A stretch of DNA of 64,000 nt from an uncultured Lachnospiraceae bacterium. Its GTDB lineage: Bacteria > Bacillota > Clostridia > Lachnospirales > Lachnospiraceae. The position numbers and the translations under genes were made by a program. The notes beneath the pieces are model-generated. The model did not search any database and was not told the DNA's origin. It saw only the letters and a program-made list of their open reading frames with translations. The stretch is from assembly GCA_910584725.1 (NCBI GenBank), contig CAJUBE010000024.1:5229-69228 (forward strand), given 5' to 3'. Shown piece after piece: positions 20,764 to 30,800 of the stretch; position 1 is the stretch's first letter, and each line of letters begins with the position of its first letter.

Positions 20764-20925
20764 ATGGAAAATTCACGAAAGGTAAAGGATATGATGATAG
20801 AAACGACAGTACAGATTGTTGGTATCGTCGTGACGATAATCAGTATCATCGTCACGACAATCAATACCATCCAATCGTATCGGATACATAAACATCAGAA
20901 AAGCGACCGCCCCCACCACGGATGA
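20764..20925 (+). CDS. Candidate type I toxin: 53-residue membrane peptide
   Basis: This small protein has a short polar N-terminus (MENSRKVKDMMIE), one hydrophobic helix rich in Ile, Val and Thr (VQIVGIVVTIISIIVTTI) and a basic polar tail ending SDRPHHG. An AGAGGTG ribosome binding site lies 6 bp upstream. It has its own promoter (20644-20673) and a terminator hairpin after it. On the opposite strand a strong promoter (-35 TTGACA at 21016-21021) points back into its 3' end. This is the architecture of Firmicute type I toxin/antisense-RNA loci such as txpA/ratA. The toxin assignment is inferred from size, topology and layout, not from a recognised sequence family. Confidence 0.6.
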   Translation: MENSRKVKDMMIETTVQIVGIVVTIISIIVTTINTIQSYRIHKHQKSDRPHHG

Positions 20926-20990
20926 GTTGCTTTCTTGATATGTAACATAAACCAAGGTGAACCGTTTGCTAAAGGGCAACACCTTTATAA
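20900..20990 (-). ncRNA. Candidate antisense antitoxin RNA
   Basis: A minus-strand transcript starting near 20986 would overlap the 3' end of the toxin-like reading frame and its terminator. It includes the AAGGTG/CACCTT hairpin. The 3' end is not resolved; a GC-rich stretch followed by TTTT on the minus strand near 20900 is a possible end. This is an inference from promoter position. Confidence 0.4.
20954..20990 (+). terminator. Terminator of the toxin-like transcript
   Basis: AAGGTG (20954-20959) pairs with CACCTT (20980-20985), followed by TATAATTAT. The stem is modest, and the same hairpin lies within the antisense RNA. Confidence 0.45.
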
Positions 20991-20992
20991 TT

Positions 20993-21021
20993 ATACTATC
21001 GTAACTATTTCGTCGTGTCAA
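20993..21021 (-). promoter_or_regulatory. Antisense promoter
   Basis: Read on the minus strand, TTGACA (21016-21021) is followed 17 bp later by TAGTAT (20993-20998), with a TATAAT three bases further on. The consensus -35 makes this a strong candidate. Confidence 0.6.
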
Positions 21022-21102
21022 CTCATTTTGTTGAAAAATATCAAAATAAAACATTATAATTGACATAATAACAAAGTTTATGAATGAAAGGGAGGTATTC
21101 AT

Positions 21103-21819
21103 ATGGGGCAGATCGAGCAGTTAAAACAGTGGGTAAATGAGTCGGATAACATCGTCTTCTTCGGGGGTGCGGGGGTGTCCACGGAGAGCGGCATCCCGGA
21201 TTTCCGAAGCGTGGACGGTCTTTATAACCAGCAGTACGACTACCCGCCGGAAACGATACTGAGCCATACTTTTTACAGAAGAAATACGGAGGAATTTTAT
21301 CGCTTCTACCGCAATAAAATGCTCTGCCTCGACGCGAAGCCAAATGCCGCCCATTTAAAACTGGCGCAGTGGGAGCGCGAAGGAAAGCTCAAGGCGGTGG
21401 TGACGCAGAATATCGACGGGCTTCATCAGGCGGCGGGCAGCGAAAAGGTATACGAGCTACACGGCTCTGTCCTGCGCAATTTCTGCGAGAAGTGCCATAA
21501 ATTTTATGACGTGAATTACATCGCCGATTCAGAGGGCGTGCCGAAATGTACCTGCGGCGGCGACATCAAGCCGGATGTGGTGCTCTACGAGGAGGGACTG
21601 GATCAGAATACCCTCTCGGGTGCGATCCGCGCGATCAGTGAGGCGGACGTTTTGATCGTGGGCGGCACTTCCCTAGCTGTTTATCCCGCTGCAGGACTGC
21701 TGGATTATTATAACGGAAATAAGCTGGTGCTCGTCAACAAGACTCCTACCGCGAGGGATGGGATTGCTGATCTGGTGGTGCAGGGGAGTATCGGGGAGAT
21801 ATTTTCGCAGTTGGATTAG
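21103..21819 (+). CDS. cobB: Sirtuin: NAD-dependent protein deacylase
   Basis: This 238-residue class U-like sirtuin removes acyl groups from lysines using NAD. The NAD-binding motif GAGVSTESGIPDFRS lies near the N-terminus. The TQNIDGLHQ motif and the catalytic YELHGSV (His about 122) are intact. The zinc site is CEKC and CTCGG. The C-terminal part shows GGTSLAVYPAAGL. A GGGAGG site precedes the ATG. It is a conventional housekeeping sirtuin, distinct from the SIR2-domain effector-like protein at 51593-53473. The Uma2-family gene follows 20 bp downstream. Confidence 0.95.
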   Translation: MGQIEQLKQWVNESDNIVFFGGAGVSTESGIPDFRSVDGLYNQQYDYPPETILSHTFYRRNTEEFYRFYRNKMLCLDAKPNAAHLKLAQWEREGKLKAVVTQNIDGLHQAAGSEKVYELHGSVLRNFCEKCHKFYDVNYIADSEGVPKCTCGGDIKPDVVLYEEGLDQNTLSGAIRAISEADVLIVGGTSLAVYPAAGLLDYYNGNKLVLVNKTPTARDGIADLVVQGSIGEIFSQLD

Positions 21820-21839
21820 AGAGAAGAGAGGAACGCTTT

Positions 21840-22448
21840 ATGGCAATTAAGGGCGGAAAGAGCTATACAATTGCGGATATCGAAGCCTTGCCGGAGGGAG
21901 AACGGGCGGAGTTGATTGATGGGGAAATGTTTCGGATGGATACACCGACGTGGACACATCAAGCGCTTTTGGTCAGGATGCTATTTGAGATTGAACTTTA
22001 TATTAGAAAAAACAAGGGAAGCTGTAAGGTCATGCCTGCGCCCTTTGCAGTATACATCAAAAAAGACAAGCGTAATTACGTGGAGCCTGATATCTCCGTA
22101 ATCTGTGATATGGAAAAGAAAAGCGAAAAGGGTTGCCAAGGCGCGCCGGACTGGGCGATTGAGATCGTATCGCCCTCCAGCGTAAAGATGGATTACGAGC
22201 GGAAGGTGAAGCTGTACGGCGAAGCGGGCGTGCGGGAATATTGGATTGTGGATGCGGAGAAGGAAACGGTGACGGTGTACGATTTTGAGCACAGCAAAGC
22301 GTTTCGCCAACAAGACGTGTATACGCAAGGTACATGTGCCGCCGCTTTGAAACAATGTGAGGAACCCCTGCATTATGCTTTCTCAGAAAAGATTAAAGCG
22401 GGGATTTTTGAGGATTTATATTTGAAGCTTTCAGAACTGGATATTTAA
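21840..22448 (+). CDS. Uma2-family putative nuclease
   Basis: This 202-residue protein is of the Uma2/DUF820 family, a PD-(D/E)XK endonuclease-like fold of unknown role. It has the acidic core YVEPDISVICD, then WAIEIVSPSS and KVKLYGEAGVREYWIVD. These supply the expected Asp, Glu and Lys residues. GAGAGG lies upstream of the ATG. It probably forms an operon with the sirtuin before it and the DUF951 gene after it. A truncated second copy of its start lies at 48544, beside module B. Whether it cuts DNA is not known. Confidence 0.85.
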   Translation: MAIKGGKSYTIADIEALPEGERAELIDGEMFRMDTPTWTHQALLVRMLFEIELYIRKNKGSCKVMPAPFAVYIKKDKRNYVEPDISVICDMEKKSEKGCQGAPDWAIEIVSPSSVKMDYERKVKLYGEAGVREYWIVDAEKETVTVYDFEHSKAFRQQDVYTQGTCAAALKQCEEPLHYAFSEKIKAGIFEDLYLKLSELDI

Positions 22449-22515
22449 TCAGGGAGGGCTTTCTCAAGTATGTATTCCCATGCTGTAATGCGGGCAGCAC
22501 GGAATGGAGCATAAT

Positions 22516-22695
22516 ATGGACATTCAAGTCGGTGATATTTTAAAAATGAAAAAGCAGCACCCCTGTGGCTCCTCGGAGTGGGAGGTGCTGCGGATTGGCG
22601 CGGACTTTCGCCTGAAATGCACGGGCTGCGGGCATCAGATTATGATTCCGCGGGTGAAGGCGGAGAAGAACGTGCGGGGTGTGGTGCGGGAATAG
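22516..22695 (+). CDS. DUF951 small protein, intact copy
   Basis: This 59-residue protein begins MDIQVGDILKMKKQHPCGSS and contains CTGCGHQIMIPR, matching the DUF951 family common in Firmicutes. The family is a small OB-like/zinc-site protein of unknown function. The ATG at 22516 is chosen over one 12 bp upstream because family members start MDIQ/MNI-like. A damaged copy, one base longer early in the gene, is at 48664-48842. In both places the giant-protein modules begin immediately beyond its 3' end. Confidence 0.85.
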   Translation: MDIQVGDILKMKKQHPCGSSEWEVLRIGADFRLKCTGCGHQIMIPRVKAEKNVRGVVRE

Positions 22696-22721
22696 TACGT
22701 CAACCATAATCTTTTTTACAT

Positions 22722-23114
22722 TCACTTATTCTTATTTTGAGGATGCAGAACGTCAAACGCGAACTCTCCTAATACCGTTTTTATCAGTTTATCTTTTAAT
22801 GCAATAAGCCGCTTTTTATAATCAACTTTTTTAAATTGTGGTTGATAGCAAAGAACAAAATAAGTAACGGTAACTATCATTTGCAGTACAGAAAGCAATA
22901 AACAACGCATGGAAAACGGATAAACAAATAGGAACAGTGCTGCTTTTGTGAATATACACGCCCAGCCGATACAGATCGGAATCAACTTTATCCTATACTG
23001 CATACCAAAGCTCATCAAAAATGATAAGCAAATAGTGACTTCAATCATGATTCCATCGAAAGAATGTTTTTCGCAACATGCAGCAAAGAGTAAGCATATC
23101 ATACATGCTATCAT
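22722..23114 (-). CDS. Unknown small membrane protein of module A
   Basis: This 130-residue protein has about four hydrophobic helices (starting MIACMICLLFAACCEK; later YPFSMRCLLLSVLQMIV) and a basic C-terminal tail, YKKRLIALKDKLIK. No family was recognised. Its start lies 2 bp after the stop of the 540-residue membrane protein, so translation is probably coupled. The two form the cargo downstream of giant protein A. Membrane location is inferred from hydropathy. Confidence 0.68.
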   Translation of the reverse strand: MIACMICLLFAACCEKHSFDGIMIEVTICLSFLMSFGMQYRIKLIPICIGWACIFTKAALFLFVYPFSMRCLLLSVLQMIVTVTYFVLCYQPQFKKVDYKKRLIALKDKLIKTVLGEFAFDVLHPQNKNK

Positions 23115-23116
23115 TG

Positions 23117-24739
23117 TTATATTCCATGGGTCGCACCACTTGCTTTCTTCACGCAGGGCAGAGCTTTACCATTTACAGGGTGGTCTTTCGCTAACTGATA
23201 TCTTTTCATAATAAGAGACTGGAGAGCCAGAAAATGTTTTTTTCTGTATGACGGCGGAAAATGTTTTTCTTTCTCTTCAGTTTTATTGTTTTCAGCCGTT
23301 TCAGCTGCGCTTATTCTCTGAATCACTTCACTGGTCCAAGGAAGGATCGCAGCAAAGGCGCCATATGCCCATAGCGCCGGAAAAATCATTACCGTACTAA
23401 ATGATATGGATTTTAGAGGAACCAGCAAAAAGAATCCGACAAAAAAGCGTAACGGATATCCTGCTCCTACCCAAAAGAATATTAAACGTGTTTGTCCCTT
23501 TGCTCTGGCAATTTCATAGCATATGGTCGAGAACAGCAAGAATGCCAGACCGACTAGCAGAACAAATCGTATCTCGCCTCCCCATATTATAGTTATCGTT
23601 ACACTGGCTACTATTTTCATTAATGCGACAATTGAGGATAGTATGATAGCGTCCTCCGGTGTCTTACAGGCGTCCAAAGGAAGCCTGTTTGTCTTTCCGG
23701 CTTCTTTGTCTTCCTCTATTCCGCGTATGTCATTGATCTGATATCTCGCCTGATAAGCCAAAAAGTCAAAAACAAACCACGCAAAAACCAGTTTTAGCCA
23801 ACACATCGGCGACGGCAGCCCGTTTAGCAAATCTCCCAAACACGTTAAAGCGGGTATCCCGCTCATAAAGAGGGAGCCATATATAAATCCCAGACAGATT
23901 AAAAGAGGTTTTTGCAAATCCTGCTTTTTCGGATAAAACAAATAGGAAAGCATCGGTTTAAAGGAAGAGTCTGTTTCATATTGATGCGATCCCATTCCCG
24001 CGGCTCTTTTTGCTTGATTGTCGCGTGCCATATTCCATGCAAATTGTGACATTTTTTTTGCGCGAATGGAAACCAAAAAGAATAGTGCTATTACTAGAAT
24101 CGCCATAAAAATAAAAATATAGGCAATAATCCAATCAAAAATTGTCTTTGGTAAAATTATAATAAATAACGATATCACCATGGCTGCACTAAATATAGAG
24201 GCAAAGGCGGTTGCAACTGAATAGAAAACAAAAACCAGAGCAGTGTGAGCAGATTTGATATGACGAGGAGTTCTTGTTATTATAGGAGCAATGCAGGAGT
24301 TCCAGTGAAGAAACGAACCGTCCTCTTTATCATCCGATGTATCAGAAATTAACTTATGTAGTCGGTCTTCTAAATTCTGAATGTAATAATACCTTGAAAC
24401 ATTGTGTACACCCAGTACAAAAACATAAGAGAAAGCCGTACAGAAAATGATGAAACTAAACAAAAACATGAATCGCGCATAAGTAACATACGGGCTTATC
24501 ATATTAATAAACTCAGCGATACCGTCGGTCGTGTTCGCTCCTATTTCCGACAAAAAATCAATAGGCGCATTTGGTGAGTCTTTACCAAAATAAGAACCTC
24601 CCAGCAAAACACCCAATACTGCTCCGGCAACAGAAATCACCTGTAATATCTGATTCTGTGTATTCCGCTCATCTTCCCGGCACTCACCTAATTCGGAAAT
24701 CAATTCATTGATTCTCGCTCCATCGTCCTTTGCATTCAT
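23117..24739 (-). CDS. Polytopic membrane protein with UbiA-like C-terminal half
   Basis: This 540-residue protein has about 10-12 membrane segments. The N-terminal part (residues 1-290) has paired helices and a cytosolic loop and is not recognised. The second half resembles UbiA-type prenyltransferases. NDIRGIEEDKEAGKTNRLP (336-354) mirrors the first Asp-rich motif and its RP-like follow-up. YEIARAKGQ followed by GYPLRFFVG (408-435) mirrors the YSxxLK...LRxxAG region of the decaprenylphosphoryl-ribose-synthase subgroup. The usual second-motif Asp is absent (IFF there), so activity on a polyprenyl phosphate is uncertain. The start follows GGGGGAA. It lies between giant gene A and a small membrane protein on the same strand. 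Confidence 0.7.
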   Translation of the reverse strand: MNAKDDGARINELISELGECREDERNTQNQILQVISVAGAVLGVLLGGSYFGKDSPNAPIDFLSEIGANTTDGIAEFINMISPYVTYARFMFLFSFIIFCTAFSYVFVLGVHNVSRYYYIQNLEDRLHKLISDTSDDKEDGSFLHWNSCIAPIITRTPRHIKSAHTALVFVFYSVATAFASIFSAAMVISLFIIILPKTIFDWIIAYIFIFMAILVIALFFLVSIRAKKMSQFAWNMARDNQAKRAAGMGSHQYETDSSFKPMLSYLFYPKKQDLQKPLLICLGFIYGSLFMSGIPALTCLGDLLNGLPSPMCWLKLVFAWFVFDFLAYQARYQINDIRGIEEDKEAGKTNRLPLDACKTPEDAIILSSIVALMKIVASVTITIIWGGEIRFVLLVGLAFLLFSTICYEIARAKGQTRLIFFWVGAGYPLRFFVGFFLLVPLKSISFSTVMIFPALWAYGAFAAILPWTSEVIQRISAAETAENNKTEEKEKHFPPSYRKKHFLALQSLIMKRYQLAKDHPVNGKALPCVKKASGATHGI

Positions 24740-24811
24740 ATAAAATTCCCCCTGTAAATAATTATAGCACTTTGGGCATTTTAAGCGAAATATATCATTA
24801 GAATGTAGTAG

Positions 24812-24842
24812 AAAAAGACGGCAGGATCTCTCCCGCCGCCTT
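24812..24842 (-). terminator. Terminator of giant gene A
   Basis: Stem arms at 24817-24826 (GACGGCAGGA) and 24831-24840 (TCCCGCCGCC) pair with two mismatches. On the minus strand a TTTTT run follows. It lies between giant gene A and the downstream membrane-protein genes. Confidence 0.75.
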
Positions 24843-24889
24843 TCTCTTATTTTTTGTCTGCCAAATCAAAGCTTGCCGCTCCCCCTATA

Positions 24890-27800
24890 TTACGGAGCAG
24901 GTGTCGCCGCTTTCTTTGTCAGCTCAATGGTATAAACTTTTGTTCTGTCTGTCACTGTTATCTCGGTCGCATCGCTGTTATAGAGCTTCTTCAAATTCTT
25001 CGACGCTCTGAGGTAGAGAGTGATCTTGCTGTCCTCTGCACCATATGCCGCATTCGCTGCAACATTCAGAGTCACAGTTCCGTCAGGATTGGTTGTCAGC
25101 GTTACGCCCGTGGGTACTGTAGCCGCCGGAATATCATCCAGTGTCGGATTATCGACTCCGGGTATTGTCAAGCCTGTCGTATCCGCCTGTGACACCAGAG
25201 CAAAGGTCACCTTCTTGTCATCATCCGTGAGCTGTGTGCCTGTCACCTCTGCCTTGAATTTGAAGCTCTTTGCACCGTCCACATTTGCCACTTCCACTTT
25301 AGAGGTTAAATCAAGGACTGACGGTGTCTCCCCGCTGATATCCTGTCCTGTCACGTTCATCTTGGTAAATGTCTTAGCAGTCACGGCTGTATTACTGCAA
25401 TCCACTTCCAGATCCTTCATGCCTTTCTGAGCGAGAATCAGCGTAAAGGATACAGAACCGTTGGTGCTGCCTGTAGGAATCTTGAAGTCTACGTCTACCT
25501 CAGCCTTTGTATCCGCAGCCGTCGGCTTACTCGGATGATCGCTTGCAGAAGCATTCGTTAATTCAACCTTCTTAAAGCCCTTCACGGTGATATCCGGATT
25601 CTTGATCGCTGCCTTCGCCGCATTCTCAATCGCTGTCTTGAGCGCTGTCTCCACACCGGTCTTGCTTCCGTCTGCACCTAACGCTTTCGAAATGATTGCG
25701 TTGTAGTCCACGCCTTCTTCTGTGCTCGCGTCATACTCAGCCAGTGCTGTCTTTACGGCAGCCGAAGCATTGCTCAAAGTACCTAACGCATCAAAGTTTA
25801 CGCTGATTGTTGCCAATGCCGGATCATTGTCTTCTTCATCTCTATCATAATTAGTGATGTCATTTCTGTCTCTGACCTTAATCTTAGCATTGAGCATTCC
25901 CTCAGTCTTCGCTGTCGCTTTCTTCAAGCTAAATCTTGTCACAGAGAGACTCAGGTTTGCAGGAATCTTAACTGCATCGTCGCCGGTTGTCAGCGCTTTC
26001 TTCGCATCCGCCAGCAATTTCTCAGGTGTGTAGTCGTTACCGAGCTGCTCTAAGTCATCCGCACCCAGATTTCCAATCATTGTTGCCAATGCGCTTGCGG
26101 TCGCATCATAAACATCGCCCTTCGTGAAGGTATACTCCTTCTCGTAGTCGCCTTCTGCCTTCGTTGCCGCTTTCTGCACGCGTACTGTCGCCTTATATCC
26201 GGCGGGTGTCTTGTCAGTTGCAGCTACGTCTTCCAGCTCGATTGCTCTACTGCATACCGCCGCCTGCACATCCTTCGGAAGTGCATTTTCAAGCACGGCA
26301 TTGATACGTTCTTCGAGATCAGCTTTCATCTCGTCCGCGTCCGCAAAGAGCAGGTCATCTTCCATGCCGCTAATCGTATCTTCCAAATTCTTCGCCGTTT
26401 CAACTGCCTTTTCAAAGGTCATCGGATTCGGCAGAGTTACCTTTAAGGTCACGGTCTCCGGCGCTACTGCGGTATCGGCAAACGTAAACGTTACAGGTAC
26501 ATCCACAGCCTTGCCGAACTTGAACTTGCCGCTCTTCGCTGCATTTGCCTCGATGAGTTTATCTCTCTTCACGGTGAGGGTTACCTTGCCTGTCGCCGCC
26601 GTGTAAGCTGCGGACACAATGTCCTTGCCCTCGTAATCTTTATCCTTCACGGTTGCAGGAACTGTCGCTGCCGCGATGGTCGTGCCTTCGATTGCGCTCT
26701 TCACAGGGATATCCAGCGTATAGGTATTTGCCGCTGCCGTTGTGAAGTTATCCGCCGTAATCTTAAATGCCTTGCCGGTTACGGCTACTTTGTTCTTGGT
26801 TGCGTCACCCTTGCCGCTCACCTTGATGGTCGCGGTTACGGCAGCGCCATTACTCTGCGCAAGCGCCTTCACGTCTGCGCCGGTCATGGTTGCGTAGCCG
26901 GAATTTGCCGCAAGTACCTTAAGCATTACCTTATAGGTGCCCGCTGTCGCAAATTTCACTTTAATGCTCTCGCCGTCTGCTTCCACACCGTTTCCTGCCG
27001 TTACAAGTGTCGCGCCGCTCTTGTCGTCAGTTGCAATGACTGCCGCTGCAAGCTTGATCGGCTTCGTGCTCTTCGCTGTCTCAAAGATCTGCACGGTAGC
27101 GTCCGCACCTTCGTAAACGGAAGTCTCAACAGTCTTAGCCGCATACTTCGCGCCCTTGAAGGTCACGGTGATCTTCATATCCTTGGTTATGAGGTCATTA
27201 TTACCATCATGACTGGTAACTGTCACATAACCCTCGCAGTCAGCCTTCGCTGCCTTCTTGGTCTCCGCTGCGCTGCCGGTGATGTAGTTGATCTGCTCCT
27301 GCGTAAGTCCGGGCTTAAGTCCCAGTGTGTAGCCGGTCACATCACCGTCATCATTCTTTACTTCTTTTACTTCAAAGTACGTCGTGAACGCATTTACCTT
27401 ACGTGTCTTCGGGTCAATCTTGTTCATTGCGTAGTTCTTGTTGCCCTGCGCGTCTACGGTAGGCGCGTTGCTCAGCGTCCAATAATAATCCGTGACAATA
27501 TTCTTGTTGCTTGCAAGGTCAACAGGCGCAGTTGCGCCGGCATCCAGCGTGTACTTACCCTTCACGGTCAGGCTGTTCTTAGCCGCCTTGCCGGGTACTT
27601 TGATCTTCACGTTCACGCCCTTCGCTTCCGGCGCAAACTTACCTTCGCTGTAAGTACCCACGGTAGCAATCAGGGTGTAGGTGCCGGGAACGATATCAAA
27701 GGTGTCATAACCCTCTACATCAAAGTCTAATTTAAATTTGCCGTTGTCGTCGATCTGTACGATCTTGGTAACGTCACGATTCAAGAAGTAGCTGCTTGCC

Positions 27801-30800
27801 CTGCTCCACTCATACCAATCGTTTACAGCCTTCGTCTTGGTGTAATCGGGGGTCACGAGTACATACTGGCGGGCATGGTTCTTCGGCGTGTACTTCTTAT
27901 CCTTGGAGGTCACCTGGAACGCAACCTTTACATCTTCGCCTTCCCGTGATGCCGTCACATCCGCCGCTGTCAGGCTGCCGATCTGCTTAATGCCGGGCGC
28001 TTTTGCCTTTGCATCCGCAGCGGGCTCCTGTGTGATGGTGTACTCCGTCTTGTTCTTCTTGTCGGTCTTATCCGCAATCGTGACGGTCGCCTTGGTGGAT
28101 GTCATAACGATATCCATACTGTAGCCATTGAGCTTTCTTACAATCTTTGCGCCCTTAACGGTCACGTTGATGTTTGTATAGTTCAATCCGTGGCAATCCG
28201 TGTAAAAATCGTCCCACATCTCAGCCACAGGCACGAGTCTGAACTTCTCGCCGATCGCACCGTCGTAGGTGTGGTTTAACTCTCTGGCATCATAGTGTGT
28301 ATTGTTGCTGTCAAACATCTCAAGTCCGAATTTCTCGAAGCCCTTGAGGTTTACTTTGATTGACTTTTTGCTCTTAGAGCCGTCGGCAGCAGATACCGTG
28401 AGCTGCACGGGCTTTGCGTTCGGCTTGATGAAATTGAGCCTGCCATAGTCTGTACCTACGCCTAAAGCTGCCTTTGCGCTGGAAGCATAGCTTACGCCAT
28501 ACACAAAATCATCATCCGTGTACACGCGCTTCGTTCCTGCTGTGGACTTTAAGGCTCTTATATATAAATTCTTCTCATATAAATCATCGCCGTCATAGGT
28601 ATAGAAATCTTCCGCATTCAAGGTGCCGCCGTCTCTTGCAATTACCTTGTAGCTGCCGCCATAGATATCTTCTACGACTACCACATCATTGAGGGTCTGC
28701 GGTTCGCCGGTAATATCAATAGTTACGGTTTTTCTTTTCGTATTACCCTCATAGTCAGCCGCTTTCGCAACTACAGAGAAGGTGCCGCCGTTTGCAACAT
28801 TATACTTTGCGTCTACGGATACCTGACCGTTCTTCGCGTTCACCTTTACTTTGGAAGCAACCTCCGGGTTCAAGGAATAACCGTCTTCACCGGGTAACTT
28901 ACCGGCTGCATCACCCATCGCGTAGGTCAGGGTCTTCTTCTTCGGCGCCTGATCTTTAGAACCCCAGTTCAAAATAGGGGTGAGCTTCAGGGATGCCTTG
29001 CCGGATTTCTTATAGATGGTTCTGTAATCGCCGCTTACAAAGTCAATGTCTTCGATACCGTTTGCCACAGTAATCTTAACAATGGCGGAAGCTGCGTATG
29101 CGCCGTCGGGAGAAACTGCGGTCACCTTCAGGCCCACGTTCTTCGGCTGATTCTTGGCAGCGGTAGCCCCGCCATCATAACCGATTCTGACATTGCCATT
29201 TGCATCTACCGTTGCTCCCCATACATCATCATAGGATGCGACACCGTCTGCATCTGCATCATCGCTTGCTGTGCCCAGAAGCACGCCTGTCTTGGTGTCA
29301 ACAAACTGTACATAAGGCACCAGCGTGTAACCGGTCTTCTTATCGAAGATTGCCTGTGTCTGCGCCTTATAGTTCTTGTCAAGCGTCTGCCCTGTGTAAA
29401 CGGTAACGGACGCAGGCTTCATGGTGAGCTTTGTCTCATAGAGAGGGTCTCTCGTGGAAATCTTCTTAAGCTCTGCGACCGCCTTGTCACCGCCCATTGC
29501 AAGGGTAATGGGATTCGCTGCCGCTTCCGCCTTCACCGCTGCCTGCCAGTCTGCCGGCGCTGCGGTCTGTGCGGTGGTCTGCACCAGCTCTACCTTTAAG
29601 GAATAATCCTTTGCGGAGCCGAGTGTAGCCGAATCGTTTACGTTATCTGCGGTGTTATCTACTGTAATTACTGCAATCTGGCTGTTCTTGCCCCAAGCGG
29701 CCTTCTCGATGTACTGTACTGCATCTACGCCGGTGGGAAGGGAGCCTTCTTTGGGCGTGACTTCTACTTTATAAAATACTTTGTTGACGGATTTAGGCGC
29801 CACAACCTTGTCGGAAGTGGAAAGCTCTACTTTCAGGGTCTTAGGAGTGCCTGCCGCTTCCTTCACAACGGGCTTCTGACCCACTATGGAAGGATTCGTG
29901 GTGTTCACGGTGATCGCATCCGCCATCAGGCAGAGTTTATCTGTCGCTGCTGTGTCGCTTGCCGCCGCTGTTCTCTTCGCCTTATCATAGAATCTGATCA
30001 CAGCCGCTGCCGCCTTGCCCTCTGTGGCAGGCTTTGCCGTGATGGTCAGTTTGCCGTCAGCATACTCCGCCTTTACAGCGTCGTTCTCCGTCACAGGAGC
30101 TGCCGCAGCCGCATCGTCAGCTTTCGCTACGATTTCCATACCGATGTTGCTCTCCGCGTACTTCAGACGTCCGTCCTTCGCGCTCACGGTAAATTCAGCA
30201 GGCTCGCCGTCCGCCATAACGGACACGGTGGTAACGTTCTTATTCTTTGCATCCTTAACTTCCAGTGCGGAAGCTGCCTTTTCCTGCTTAATCTGCACGG
30301 AAGCTTCCACCTTCTTCGTAGTCTTGGAAGCCAAATCCACGCGCAGTACACCCGTGTCATCCGCGCTGATCGCGCTGATGGTCGCTACATTAGTTGCTAC
30401 CGACGCCGTGGTGGCTGCAATTTCATTGCCGTCATAAACCTTTGCGTACAGAATATCTTCTGCATTGTCAGCCTCAGTCGCATCGCCTTTGAACAGGCTT
30501 ACTTTGATGTTTGTGCTGCCTGCAGGGATGACATATACGCCGTCATCGCCCTGTTCCGCGTCGTCTGTGCCTACCTGTACCGTCGCCGCGAAAACGCTCT
30601 TTAACGCTGCGTTCACAACAACGTCATCGGTCATGGTTACCTCAAAGGTCACAACACCTTTGTCTTCGCCTACCTCGACCGCCTCTTCCTCGCCGTCATC
30701 GCCAACTACCTTGTTTACGCTGACAAACTCGGTGCCTATGGGAGCCACGAGCTTCACATTGGCTTTCTGTCCGGCGGTGAGGGAGCTGTCTGTAAATTCT

